Shown here piece after piece: positions 18,785-27,475 of a stretch of 64,000 nt of DNA. The stretch is from positions 310,001 to 374,000 of the forward strand of contig NZ_JARGES010000018.1 of the NCBI RefSeq assembly GCF_029210365.1, given 5' to 3'. Numbering within the stretch: the first letter of the stretch is position 1; each line of letters begins with the position of its first letter. A model generated the notes under the pieces. That model searched no databases. It was not told where the DNA came from and saw only the letters and a list, made by a program, of their open reading frames with translations. A program made the translations under genes and the position numbers. The stretch is from Mesorhizobium sp. YIM 152430 (GTDB lineage Bacteria; Pseudomonadota; Alphaproteobacteria; Rhizobiales; Rhizobiaceae).

Positions 18785-18807
18785 GCGCTCCGGCCCGGCC
18801 GGAGCGC
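18785..18807 (+). terminator. Intercistronic hairpin after the substrate-binding protein gene
   Basis: GCGCTCCGGC at 18785-18794 pairs perfectly with GCCGGAGCGC at 18798-18807 around a 3-nt loop, without a T-run. Its position between a binding-protein gene and its permease genes parallels the hairpin after tauK. It probably sets the ratio of binding protein to membrane subunits. Confidence 0.65.
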
Positions 18808-18937
18808 ATCCTCCGGCTGGAGCGTGACGGCGGCCCTTGGCTCGCCCTCGTGGCCGACCTGCACGCTCCCACTTTTATCGACTTGATCGCAGGCAGAGTC
18901 CCGGCGGTGGATGCGGCGGTCCAAGGGAGCAGGCGCG

Positions 18938-19909
18938 ATGCTGGTATTCCTGATGAAACGGCTCTTCAACGCGGCGATCGTCATGCTCGCCGTCGCCGCC
19001 ATGGCCTTCATGATCTTCCGCTTCGTCGGCGATCCGGTGGAGATGATGGTCAACGAGCAGGCGAGCCAGGCCGAGCGCGAAGAACTGCGCGAACGGCTCG
19101 GGCTCGACCAGGGCGTCGTCACCCAGTTCGGACGGTTCGTCGTCTCCGCCACGCGGGGCGATTTCGGCATCTCCTACCGCAACCAGCGCGAGGTCTCGAG
19201 CCTGATCGCCGAACGCTTCCCGGCGACGCTGGAACTGGTTCTCGTCGCGACCATCCTGTCATTGGTGATCGGCATCCCGCTCGGAGTCGTGACCGCGATC
19301 CATCGCGGCAGGTGGTATAGCGAGGCGCTGCAACTCGGCTCGATCGTCGGCGTGTCGTTGCCGAGCTTCGTGGTCGGCATCATGCTGATCCTGCTCTTCT
19401 CCGTCACGCTCGGCTGGGCGCCCGCTTTCGGACGCGGCGATGTGGTCGACCTCGGATGGTGGTCGACCGGGCTCCTGACGCAGTCGGGCCGGGCGGCACT
19501 GATCCTGCCCTCGCTCGCGCTCGCGCTCTTCCAGATCACCCTCGTCATGCGGCTGGTGCGCGCCGAAATGCTGGAGACGATGCGCGCGGATTTCATCAAG
19601 TTCGCCCGCGCTCGCGGCGTACCGGCCAGAACCGTTCAGTTTCGTCACGCGCTGCGTAACTGCCTGATGCCGGTGATCACCATGACGGGAATGCAGTTCG
19701 GCAATCTGATCGCCTTCGCGCTCATCACCGAGACCGTGTTCCAGTGGCCAGGCATGGGGCTGCTCTTCATCCAGGCGGTGACATTCGTCGATATCCCGGT
19801 GATGGCGGCCTATCTGTGCATCGTTTCATTCATCTTCGTCGCGCTCAACACGCTGGTCGACGTCACCTACGCGGTGGTCGATCCCCGTCTGCGCCATCAG
19901 GGCCATTGA
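18938..19909 (+). CDS. ABC transporter permease (DppB family)
   Basis: A 323-residue permease with six hydrophobic helices. It has the DppB N-terminus (LVFLMKRLFNAAIVMLAVAA), the ERLGLDQ region and the EAA-loop (RARGVPARTVQFRHALRNCLMPVIT) that contacts the ATPase. The C-terminal LNTLVDVTYAVVDPRLR is diagnostic. The ATG at 18938 has a GGGAG Shine-Dalgarno. An in-frame start 27 bp upstream would add an unlikely charged leader. It pairs with the permease starting 10 bp downstream. Confidence 0.9.
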   Translation: MLVFLMKRLFNAAIVMLAVAAMAFMIFRFVGDPVEMMVNEQASQAEREELRERLGLDQGVVTQFGRFVVSATRGDFGISYRNQREVSSLIAERFPATLELVLVATILSLVIGIPLGVVTAIHRGRWYSEALQLGSIVGVSLPSFVVGIMLILLFSVTLGWAPAFGRGDVVDLGWWSTGLLTQSGRAALILPSLALALFQITLVMRLVRAEMLETMRADFIKFARARGVPARTVQFRHALRNCLMPVITMTGMQFGNLIAFALITETVFQWPGMGLLFIQAVTFVDIPVMAAYLCIVSFIFVALNTLVDVTYAVVDPRLRHQGH

Positions 19910-19919
19910 GGAGGACGTC

Positions 19920-20870
19920 ATGGCATCGACCGAAATCTCGCCGGACATGCCGACTGCTGCGCCCGCCAAGTCCCGCTGGCGCGACAGCGTTCTGTGGTGG
20001 TCGCTGAAGCACAGCTCGCTCGCCATCGCCGCCGGCCTGCTGCTCGTCCTGCTGGTCGCTTCTTCGTTTCTGGCACCGCTGCTGGCGGTGCAGGATCCTT
20101 ACGATCTCGCCGCGCTCGAATTGTGGAACGCGGAACTGCCGCCGATCTGGATCGAGGGCGGACAGTGGCCCTATCTCCTCGGCACCGACATCCAGGGCCG
20201 CGACGTGCTGTCCGCCATCCTCTACGGCTCGCGCGCGTCGATCATCATCGGCCTTGCCTCCGTCGCCCTGTCGCTCGCCGTCGGGCTGACCTTCGGTCTG
20301 ATCGCCGGCTATTCGGGCGGCTGGGTCGACAACATCCTGATGCGCGTCGGCGACATCCTGCTGTCCATTCCGACCATCCTGATGGCCATCCTCGTCAGCG
20401 CCGTCTTCCGCGAACTCCTGCCGACGGGCCTGCGCGACGCCTTCGCGCCGATGATCCTGATCGTCGCCATCTCGCTTGCCGCCTGGGTGCAATATGCCCG
20501 CACGGTGCGCGCACTGACCATGGTGGAGCGCTCGAAGGAATACGTGCAGGCGGCGCGGCTGATCAAGGTCAGGCCGGGCAAGATCATGCGCAAGCACATC
20601 CTGCCCAACACGCTGACGCCGATCCTCGTCGCCGCCACGTTGAATTTCGGGCTGGCGATCCTGACGGAGGCGACCTTGTCCTTCCTCGGCGTCGGAATGC
20701 CGCCCACCGAACCATCGCTCGGCACGTTGATCCGCATCGGCAACGAATATCTGTTCTCCGGTTCCTGGTGGATCGTGGTCTTCCCGGCCGCCCAGCTCTG
20801 CCTGCTCGTGCTTTCGGTCAACGTCCTCGGCGACTGGCTGCGCGACGCGCTCAACCCGAAACTCCGCTGA
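19920..20870 (+). CDS. ABC transporter permease (DppC family)
   Basis: A 316-residue permease. It has the N-terminal OppC-N segment (WRDSVLWWSLKHSSLAIAAGLLLVLLV), a periplasmic loop containing LGTDIQGRDVLSAILYGSRAS, and the EAA motif AARLIKVRPGKIMRKHILPNTLTPILV. The LSFLGVGMPPTEPSLGTLI block is diagnostic of DppC. It forms the heterodimeric channel with the preceding permease. The amidohydrolase gene follows immediately. Confidence 0.9.
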   Translation: MASTEISPDMPTAAPAKSRWRDSVLWWSLKHSSLAIAAGLLLVLLVASSFLAPLLAVQDPYDLAALELWNAELPPIWIEGGQWPYLLGTDIQGRDVLSAILYGSRASIIIGLASVALSLAVGLTFGLIAGYSGGWVDNILMRVGDILLSIPTILMAILVSAVFRELLPTGLRDAFAPMILIVAISLAAWVQYARTVRALTMVERSKEYVQAARLIKVRPGKIMRKHILPNTLTPILVAATLNFGLAILTEATLSFLGVGMPPTEPSLGTLIRIGNEYLFSGSWWIVVFPAAQLCLLVLSVNVLGDWLRDALNPKLR

Positions 20871-20882
20871 TAGGTGACGACA

Positions 20883-22076
20883 ATGTCCGCAAGGCTCCTG
20901 ATCAAGAACGTGCGCCCGATGGGTGTGGCAGAAGCCGACATCCTGATCCAGCACGGTCGGATCGCCAGCATCGCCCCCGGCATCGCAGCCGAGGGCGTGC
21001 GGGTGGAGGAGGGCGGCGGGCGCATCGCCATCCCCGGCCTGGTCGAGGCGCATACCCATCTCGACAAGTCGCTTCTGGGCATGAAGTGGTATCGCAACGA
21101 GGTCGGGCCGAAGCTTCTCGACAAGATCGAGAACGAGCGTCAGGCCAAGACCGATCTCGGCATAGACCCTGCGCTCCAGTCACGCCGGCAGGCATTGCAA
21201 TCCGTCACCTTCGGCTCGACGCATATCCGCTCCCATGTCGATGTCGACACCGTTCACGGGCTCGCCGGCATCGAGGGCGTGATGCACACCCGCGAGGAAC
21301 TGGCCGACATCGTCGACATCGAACTCGTCGCCTTTCCGCAGAGCGGGCTGATGATCCGCGAGGGGACGCTCGACCTGATGCGCCAGGCGCTGGAGCGCGG
21401 CGTCGAGGTCGTCGGCGGGCTCGACCCCTGCGGCATCGACCGGGATCCGAAGGGCCATCTCGACGCCGTTTTCGATCTCGCCGACCAATATGGCGTGCCA
21501 GTCGACATTCACCTGCACGAGCCGGCCGAACTCGGCGCCTTCTCGATGGAGATGATCTTCGAGCGCACCCGCGCCCTCGCCATGCAGGGACATGTCACCA
21601 TCAGCCACGCCTTCTGCCTCGGCATGAGCGATGACGCCTATGTCGGGCGGCTGATCGACGATCTCGCCACGCTGTCGATCCGCATCGTCACCACCGGCCC
21701 CGCCTCGCGGCCCGCTCCGCCCGTCGCGCGGCTTCGCGCCGCCGGCGTCGTCGTCGGTTCGGGCAATGACGGTATTCGTGACACCTGGGGGCCGTACGGC
21801 AATGGCGACATGCTTGAACGCGCCATGTTCGTCGGCCTGCGCAACAATTTCCGCCGCGACGACGAGATGGACATCGCGCTCGACACCGTCACGGCCGGCG
21901 GCGCGGCGGTGATGGAACTTTCCGACTACGGACTTTCCGAAGGCTGCGGCGGCGACGTCGTCCTCCTCGACGGCGAGACGGTCGCCGAGGCGATCGTCAC
22001 CCATGCGCCCCGCGCGCTGGTCGTCAAGCGCGGCCGCGTCGTCGCCCGCGACGGACGGCTCGAGGGCGTCGCATGA
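20883..22076 (+). CDS. Amidohydrolase, cytosine deaminase/AtzC-like
   Basis: A 397-residue metal-dependent hydrolase. The β1 metal motif is intact as EAHTHLDKS (His57, His59). The other expected ligands are in SHVDVD, HLHEPAEL, ISHAFCLG and GNDGIRDTWGPYGNGDM. The HTHLDK and NDGIRD-type blocks group it with cytosine deaminase and N-isopropylammelide hydrolase (AtzC), which deaminate N-heterocycles. The ATG at 20883 has AGGTG upstream, and a GTG at 20874 is an alternative. The gene is embedded inside the ABC operon and its stop overlaps the next amidohydrolase (ATGA), so the imported compound is its likely substrate. Confidence 0.85.
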   Translation: MSARLLIKNVRPMGVAEADILIQHGRIASIAPGIAAEGVRVEEGGGRIAIPGLVEAHTHLDKSLLGMKWYRNEVGPKLLDKIENERQAKTDLGIDPALQSRRQALQSVTFGSTHIRSHVDVDTVHGLAGIEGVMHTREELADIVDIELVAFPQSGLMIREGTLDLMRQALERGVEVVGGLDPCGIDRDPKGHLDAVFDLADQYGVPVDIHLHEPAELGAFSMEMIFERTRALAMQGHVTISHAFCLGMSDDAYVGRLIDDLATLSIRIVTTGPASRPAPPVARLRAAGVVVGSGNDGIRDTWGPYGNGDMLERAMFVGLRNNFRRDDEMDIALDTVTAGGAAVMELSDYGLSEGCGGDVVLLDGETVAEAIVTHAPRALVVKRGRVVARDGRLEGVA

Positions 22077-23581
22077 CGAACGGCCTCGAAAGCCTGACGC
22101 TGGGAGCGCGGCCGCAAGGCCCGACGCTTCTTCGCGCGCGCTGGATCGTCGGCAATGTCGCCGGCCGCCACCGCCTTTACGAGAATGCCGAACTGGTGTT
22201 CGACGGCGGCGAAGTGGTCTTCGTCGGCCACGACTTTCCCGGCGAGGTCGCCCGCCGCATCGATCTCGGCAATGTGTTGGTCGGGCCGGGCTTCATCGAT
22301 CTCGACGCGCTCTCCGACCTCGACACCACCGTTCTCGGCCTCGACGCCCAGCCGGGCTGGAAGAAGGGCCGTGTCTGGCCGGAAAGCTACGTCGCGCGCG
22401 GGCCGTACGAAATGTATGATGGGGAAGAACTGGCATTCCAGAAGCGCTACGCCTTCGCCCAGCTTCTTCTGAACGGCATCACCACCGCCGCACCGATCGC
22501 CTCGCTCTTCTACCGCGAATGGGGCGAGACGGTCGCCGAATTCGACGCGGCCGCTGATGCGGCGGGCGAACTCGGCCTGCGCGTCTATCTCGGTCCCGGC
22601 TATCGCGCCGGCGGCATGGTCGTGAACGAGGGTGGTAATCTCGACGCGATCTTCGACGAAGAACGCGGCCTTGAAAGGCTGGCCGCCGCGCTCGACTTCG
22701 CCGCCCGTCAGGATGGCCGCCATGGCGGACTGGTGCGCGGTCTCCTCGCACCCGACCGGGTCGAGACCTGCACGGAACGTCTCTTGCGCGACACCGCGCG
22801 CGCCGCCGAGGAACGGGGCCTGCCGATCCGCCTCCATGCCGCGCAAGGCGCGATGGAAGTCGAGACCATGAAGCGGCTGCACGGGAAGACCGCGCCACGC
22901 TGGCTCGCCGATCTCGAAGTGCTGTCGCCGCGCCTCATCGCGCCGCACGCGACCCATGCGAGCGACGACGACCTCGAACTCTACCGCGACCACGGCGTCT
23001 CGATCGTCCATTGCCCGCTCGTCTCCGCGCGTCATGGCAGCGCGTTGCGCTCCTTCGGCAGATGTCGGGCTATGGGGCTGAATATCGCCATGGGCACCGA
23101 TACCGCGCCGCCCGACATGATGATGAACATGTCCATGGCGTTGATGACGGCGCGCATGGTCGAGGGCAGGGCGGATGCGTTAAGCGCCGCGGATGTCTAC
23201 GAGGCGGCGACGCTCGGCGGCGCGAAGGCGCTCGGCCGGGATGACATCGGACGCATCGCACCCAGTTGCCGCGCCGACTTCGCGGTCTTCGACCTCGCCA
23301 ACCCGCGCACCGGACCGGCGATCGACCCGATCCGCACGCTGATCGTCGCCGGTACGGGCGCGATCGTAAAGGCGACCTTCGTCGACGGTCGCCTGTCGAT
23401 GCGCGACGGCCACCTCGCCGGCATCGACCTCTATGAAGCGCAGGACCGTGCGCAGGCGCAGTTCGACGGGCTGGTCGCCAAATATCCCGACCGCACCCTT
23501 GGTCACCCGCCGGTGGATGAGATTTTTCCTCCTTCCTTTCCCCTTCAACACAAGGAAAGCGACGATGCTGATGCAGGTTGA
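22073..23581 (+). CDS. Amidohydrolase-family protein lacking the β1 HxH motif
   Basis: A 502-residue amidohydrolase/chlorohydrolase-like protein. Later family elements are present: LHAAQGAMEVE (metal/substrate His), PHATHASDDDLELYRDHGVSIVHCPL, MGTDTAPPD (catalytic Asp) and the C-terminal ADFAVFDL. The β1 strand reads GPGFIDLDALSDLD, where family members normally have HxH after GFIDL. Asp78 and Leu80 replace the two histidines, so mononuclear metal binding must differ or be lost. It begins 4 bp inside the preceding amidohydrolase and ends 17 bp inside the ATPase gene, indicating tight co-expression. The function is unknown: a sequential hydrolase or a binding protein for the same substrate are both possible. 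Confidence 0.82.
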   Translation: MTNGLESLTLGARPQGPTLLRARWIVGNVAGRHRLYENAELVFDGGEVVFVGHDFPGEVARRIDLGNVLVGPGFIDLDALSDLDTTVLGLDAQPGWKKGRVWPESYVARGPYEMYDGEELAFQKRYAFAQLLLNGITTAAPIASLFYREWGETVAEFDAAADAAGELGLRVYLGPGYRAGGMVVNEGGNLDAIFDEERGLERLAAALDFAARQDGRHGGLVRGLLAPDRVETCTERLLRDTARAAEERGLPIRLHAAQGAMEVETMKRLHGKTAPRWLADLEVLSPRLIAPHATHASDDDLELYRDHGVSIVHCPLVSARHGSALRSFGRCRAMGLNIAMGTDTAPPDMMMNMSMALMTARMVEGRADALSAADVYEAATLGGAKALGRDDIGRIAPSCRADFAVFDLANPRTGPAIDPIRTLIVAGTGAIVKATFVDGRLSMRDGHLAGIDLYEAQDRAQAQFDGLVAKYPDRTLGHPPVDEIFPPSFPLQHKESDDADAG

Positions 23582-24587
23582 CAGACAATCGGCCGTCTGG
23601 TCGGGCATGACGGTCGCAGAGCCGGTGCTGGAAGTGCGCGGACTTCGGGTCTCGTTCCCGACGCGCTTCGACACCGTCAACGCCGTTTCGGACGTCTCGT
23701 TTTCCATTGCCAAGGGCGAGATCCTTGGCGTCGTCGGGGAATCGGGCGCCGGCAAGTCGATGACGGGACTGGCCACACTCGGCCTTCTGGAGCCGCCCGG
23801 TCATATCTCGGCCGGCCAGATATTCCTTGCGGGCCAGCGCATCGACAACCTGCCCGACCGCCAGATGGAGAAAATCCGTGGTCGCCGCATCGGTGCGATC
23901 TTCCAGGACCCGCTGACGAGCCTCCATCCGCTCTTCACCGTCGGCGCCCAACTCGTCGAAACGATCCGGCTGCATCTGCGGCTCACCCGCGCGCAGGCGA
24001 GGCGCCGCGCGGTGGAGCTTCTGAAGGAGGTAGGCATCCCCGCGCCGGAGGATCGCGTCAACGATTATCCGCACCAGTTCTCCGGCGGAATGCGCCAGCG
24101 GGTCGTCATCGCGCTCGCTTTGGCGGCCGAGCCCGAATTGATCATCGCCGACGAGCCCACCACCGCGCTCGACGTCTCTGTCCAGGCGCAGATCATGGCG
24201 CTCTTGCGCCGGCTTTGCGACGACCGCGGCGCCGCGGTCATGCTCGTCACCCACGACATGGGCGTCATCGCTGAGACCGCCGACCGCGTCGCCGTTCTCT
24301 ATGCTGGCCGGGTGATCGAAATCGGCGCGGTCGAGGAGATCACGCGTGCGCCTAAACATCCCTATACGGCCGGGCTGATGGGCTCGATCCCGCCTCTTCA
24401 GGGCCGCGTGCCGCGGCTGACCCAGATCGACGGCGCGATGCCGCGACCAGATGCCGTTCCAGCCGGCTGCCCCTTCAATCCGCGCTGCGCCAAGGCCGGG
24501 CCGCGCTGCCGCCTCGACATGCCGCCGCTGGTCGAGATCGCCGGCACGAAAGCTGCCTGCTGGCTTTATTCGGGAGGAGTGAACTGA
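23565..24587 (+). CDS. ABC transporter ATP-binding protein (DppD family)
   Basis: A 340-residue ATPase. Walker A is GESGAGKS at 58-65, the signature FSGGMRQRV follows, and Walker B is [14 protein letters not shown]-terminal oligopeptide/dipeptide domain carries cysteines typical of the family ([15 protein letters not shown]). The start at 23565 has an AAGGAAAG ribosome site and overlaps the previous gene by 17 bp. A later ATG at 23610 is an alternative. It couples ATP hydrolysis to the two permeases upstream. Confidence 0.9.
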   Translation: MLMQVDRQSAVWSGMTVAEPVLEVRGLRVSFPTRFDTVNAVSDVSFSIAKGEILGVVGESGAGKSMTGLATLGLLEPPGHISAGQIFLAGQRIDNLPDRQMEKIRGRRIGAIFQDPLTSLHPLFTVGAQLVETIRLHLRLTRAQARRRAVELLKEVGIPAPEDRVNDYPHQFSGGMRQRVVIALALAAEPELIIADEPTTALDVSVQAQIMALLRRLCDDRGAAVMLVTHDMGVIAETADRVAVLYAGRVIEIGAVEEITRAPKHPYTAGLMGSIPPLQGRVPRLTQIDGAMPRPDAVPAGCPFNPRCAKAGPRCRLDMPPLVEIAGTKAACWLYSGGVN

Positions 24588-25567
24588 TGGCAATGCTCGA
24601 TGTCGCCCTGTCGGTGAAGGGCCTGACCAAGAAATTCGACATATCCGCGCCGTTCCTGAACCGGCTCGTCGAGCGCAAGCCGAAGCGCTATCTCTGCGCC
24701 GTCGACGACATCTCGTTCGAGGTGCCGAAGGGCGGCTGCGTCAGTCTCGTCGGTGAATCCGGATGCGGCAAGTCGACCGTCGCGCGTCTCGTCGTCGGGC
24801 TTTATGCGCCGACCACCGGCGCGGTCGCGTTCGGAGATCACCGCGACGGCAACGCCCTGTCGGTGCAGATGATCTTCCAGGATCCCTATTCGAGTCTCAA
24901 TCCGCGCTGGCGCGTACGCGACATCGTCGCCGAGCCGATCCGCGAATTGAAACTGCGCGAGGGCGAGGCGGCGATCGACGAGCGCGTCGATGACCTCCTG
25001 CGTGTCGTTGGCCTGTCGCCGAAGGACGGCGCGAAATTTCCGCACGAATTCTCCGGCGGCCAGCGCCAGCGCATCTCGATCGCCCGCGCGCTCGCCGGCG
25101 AGCCGACCTTTCTCGTCTGCGACGAGCCGACTTCCGCTCTCGACGTTTCGGTGCAGGCGCAGATCCTCAACCTGATGCGCGATCTTCAGGACAGGCTCGG
25201 CCTGACCTATCTCTTCATCAGTCACGATCTGAGCGTTGTGCGTCACATGTCTGACCGCATCGCGGTCATGTATCTCGGCCGGATCGTCGAGGATGCGCCG
25301 ACCGAGGCGCTGTTCGACAACCCGCTCCATCCCTATACGTGCCTGCTGCTCGAAACGATCCCGAACGTCGATATGCCGAAGAGGGCGCGCGAGGCGGCTG
25401 CCGGAGAGGTTCCAAGCCCGATCGACCCGCCATCTGGCTGCACCTTTCATCCGCGCTGTCCGCTGGCGAATGCCCGCTGCAAGGCCGAAAAGCCCTCCCT
25501 CCTCCAACGCGACGGAGACAGGCGCGTGGCCTGCCACGCCATCGAGGAAAACAGGACGCATCCGTAA
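24587..25567 (+). CDS. ABC transporter ATP-binding protein (DppF family)
   Basis: A 326-residue partner ATPase. Walker A is GESGCGKST at 56-64, the signature is FSGGQRQRIS, and Walker B is FLVCDEPTSALD. The C-terminal cysteine-containing motif (GCTFHPRCPLANARC) is as in DppF. The start codon overlaps the dppD-like stop (TGATG). It is the last gene of the operon. Gene-poor DNA and the tRNA-derived attachment site follow, so the chromosomal segment ends here. Confidence 0.92.
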   Translation: MAMLDVALSVKGLTKKFDISAPFLNRLVERKPKRYLCAVDDISFEVPKGGCVSLVGESGCGKSTVARLVVGLYAPTTGAVAFGDHRDGNALSVQMIFQDPYSSLNPRWRVRDIVAEPIRELKLREGEAAIDERVDDLLRVVGLSPKDGAKFPHEFSGGQRQRISIARALAGEPTFLVCDEPTSALDVSVQAQILNLMRDLQDRLGLTYLFISHDLSVVRHMSDRIAVMYLGRIVEDAPTEALFDNPLHPYTCLLLETIPNVDMPKRAREAAAGEVPSPIDPPSGCTFHPRCPLANARCKAEKPSLLQRDGDRRVACHAIEENRTHP

Positions 25568-25743
25568 CCACAAAATCGTCTTGAAAGGCTGTTTGCCGGC
25601 TCGGAATGACCCGTATCGGTGCGTTTGGCGGGCGCGCCCGCGTGCTTTGGCCGGCAGGGCCGTCATCGTGCTATGCGGATTGCGAAACCATTTCGACGGC
25701 AAATTTAGAAACGATGAAATTCGCCTAAGTTATTGAAATAAAA

Positions 25744-25788
25744 TGGCGCGCCCGAAAGGATTCGAACCTCTGACCCCCAGATTCGTAG
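25744..25788 (-). other. attachment site: 45-nt 3' remnant of tRNA-Arg(ACG)
   Basis: Read on the minus strand this is the 3' part of a tRNA. It begins in the anticodon loop (CTACGAA, anticodon ACG), continues TCTGG, the variable region, the T-arm AGAGG-TTCGAAT-CCTTT and the 3' acceptor CGGGCGC, and ends G-CCA. To the right, where the 5' half (CCAGA of the anticodon stem and the D-arm) should be, the sequence is unrelated. It is therefore not a functional tRNA. A tyrosine integrase starts 174 bp to the right, so this is an attL/attR core. The intact tRNA-Arg should lie at the other element end, beyond this window. I see no gene in 25568-25743. Confidence 0.85.
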
Positions 25789-25843
25789 TATGTAATCAGC
25801 CATATTGGAATGCCCGAGCGCCTACGTCACCATACTTTTCGTC

Positions 25844-25872
25844 TTGACACAAGATACTGATTTTGCTACTAT
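25844..25872 (+). promoter_or_regulatory. σ70-type promoter of the integrase gene
   Basis: TTGACA at 25844-25849, a 17-bp spacer, then TACTAT at 25867-25872 preceded by TGC (extended -10). The region is AT-rich and lies about 90 bp before the integrase start. Confidence 0.7.
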
Positions 25873-25961
25873 TTTTAGTAGATGGTCGTGCTTTAGCGTA
25901 GTTTGACCGCGATGACTCTCGCCGGACACTTCCCCAGACTAAACCCAGACTAAAAATTGGG

Positions 25962-27260
25962 ATGCCCGAAATGGCCGATAACCGGCAGCTTCTCACCGAC
26001 AAGGCGATCGCGCGCCTGCCCTATGCTACCGACAAGCAATACAAGGTCCGCGACACCGAGCTTCCCGGCTTCTTCGTGCTCGTCGGAAAGAAGAAGAAGA
26101 CCTTTATGGCGCAGGGGGAGTTCTGGCGCGATGGCGTCCGGGAGTTCGCCGCGCAGGTGAAGCTCGGCGAGTGCGGGGACGTGACGACGCGCGAGGCTCG
26201 CAGCAAAGCGAAGGTCGAGATCGGCTCCATCGCGCGGGGCGAGCGGCCAGGTGAAGAGCAGAAGATCAAGCCCGGCGCCGTCACGCTGCGCAAGGCGTGG
26301 GAGCGGTATCGGGACGGCCACATGGTCCGCAAGGGACGGGATGCGCGCACGATCGAGAACTATCGCGACCACATGGAGCGGCTGTTCGAGGATTGGCTGG
26401 ACAAGCCGCTCGCTAAGCTCGGCCGGCAGCCGAAGCTGGTTGCCGAGCGGCACGACAAGATCAGCGAGGAGAACGGTCCCTACATCGCCAATGGCGCGAT
26501 GCGAAGCCTACGGGCGGTCTACAACCACGCACGGAAGACCAATCCCGACCTGCCGCCGGTCAATCCGGTGACGGCGATCGACTGGAATACCGAGCAGCGG
26601 CGCGACACCGGCATGGGCACCGGCGACATGGCGTCCTGGTTCGCGGAGCTGACGGCGCTGACGAATCCGATCCGCCGCGAGTTCCACCTGATGACGCTTC
26701 TGACCGGCTCGCGGCCGACTGCGCTGAAGAACGTGCGGATCGAGCACATCGACTTCCGCAGCCGGCTGCTGCACATCCCGAAGCCGAAGGGCGGGGTGAA
26801 GAAGGCGTTCGACATTCCGCTATCGCGGCCGATGATCCGCTGCATCCTGCGGGCGATGCGCACCGGCCGCATCCTTTATCCCGACCAGGCCGAGTTCTGG
26901 CTGTTCCCGGCCGACAGCGACAGCGGGCATTTGATTGAGCACAAGGAAGAGCGGGACGTGCTGTCGAAGTGGGGCAACGACCTTCGCCAGAGCTACCGCA
27001 CGCTGGCGCAGGCGGCCGGGGTGTCGGAACTGGACATCCATCTTCTGATGAACCATTCGCTGCCCGGTGTGAACGCGGGTTACATCACGCGCGACAGCCT
27101 GCTGCGCGACCATCTGCGCAAGCAGCAGGAGCGGATCTCGAAGGTAATCATCGACAGCGCGAAGGGTAAGGACGAGGGACCGGACCTGGGCTGGCTCCAC
27201 CAAGCGAAGGTAGCCACCTTGCCGGTCTTGCCGGACGAGGAGTTGAAGGCGGCTGCCTGA
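25962..27260 (+). CDS. int: Tyrosine recombinase/integrase of the mobile element
   Basis: A 432-residue phage-type integrase. It has an N-terminal arm-binding domain (DUF4102-like, LTDKAIARLPYATDKQYKVRDTELPGF), a core-binding SAM-like domain at about 105-190, and a catalytic domain. The catalytic arginine is in LTGSRPTALKNV (Arg251). The C-terminal box reads HLLMNH...GYI, with His360, His365 and nucleophile Tyr374. It lies next to the tRNA-Arg remnant and drives integration and excision there. The ATG at 25962 is used, and the long AT-rich leader holds a good promoter. Confidence 0.9.
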   Translation: MPEMADNRQLLTDKAIARLPYATDKQYKVRDTELPGFFVLVGKKKKTFMAQGEFWRDGVREFAAQVKLGECGDVTTREARSKAKVEIGSIARGERPGEEQKIKPGAVTLRKAWERYRDGHMVRKGRDARTIENYRDHMERLFEDWLDKPLAKLGRQPKLVAERHDKISEENGPYIANGAMRSLRAVYNHARKTNPDLPPVNPVTAIDWNTEQRRDTGMGTGDMASWFAELTALTNPIRREFHLMTLLTGSRPTALKNVRIEHIDFRSRLLHIPKPKGGVKKAFDIPLSRPMIRCILRAMRTGRILYPDQAEFWLFPADSDSGHLIEHKEERDVLSKWGNDLRQSYRTLAQAAGVSELDIHLLMNHSLPGVNAGYITRDSLLRDHLRKQQERISKVIIDSAKGKDEGPDLGWLHQAKVATLPVLPDEELKAAA

Positions 27261-27281
27261 GAGCCACCGACCGGGGAGCAG

Positions 27282-27300
27282 AGTGGCGCGTTGCGCCACT
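27282..27300 (+). terminator. Hairpin after the integrase gene
   Basis: AGTGGCGC at 27282-27289 and GCGCCACT at 27293-27300 form a perfect 8-bp stem with a GTT loop, 22 bp after the int stop. There is no clear T-run. The following 170 bp to 27475 contain no gene I can support. Confidence 0.55.
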
Positions 27301-27475
27301 GTCCTCCACCACCGCGATCCGCGATGAAACTTAGCGTTCAAGATCGGCCATTTCTCACGCAATTCGCAAAATAAACTCGAACGATCAACGCATTGCTGCG
27401 GGTGCGGATCGGCCAAAAAGTGAAACCTGAAGGGGATAGCGACAGTCGATCACGCCGGGCAAGCGCCCCGAGCAT

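Noticed and set aside
25744-25788. A functional tRNA gene
   Set aside because: Only the 3' half is present; the D-arm and the 5' acceptor and anticodon strands are missing, so it is an attachment-site remnant.
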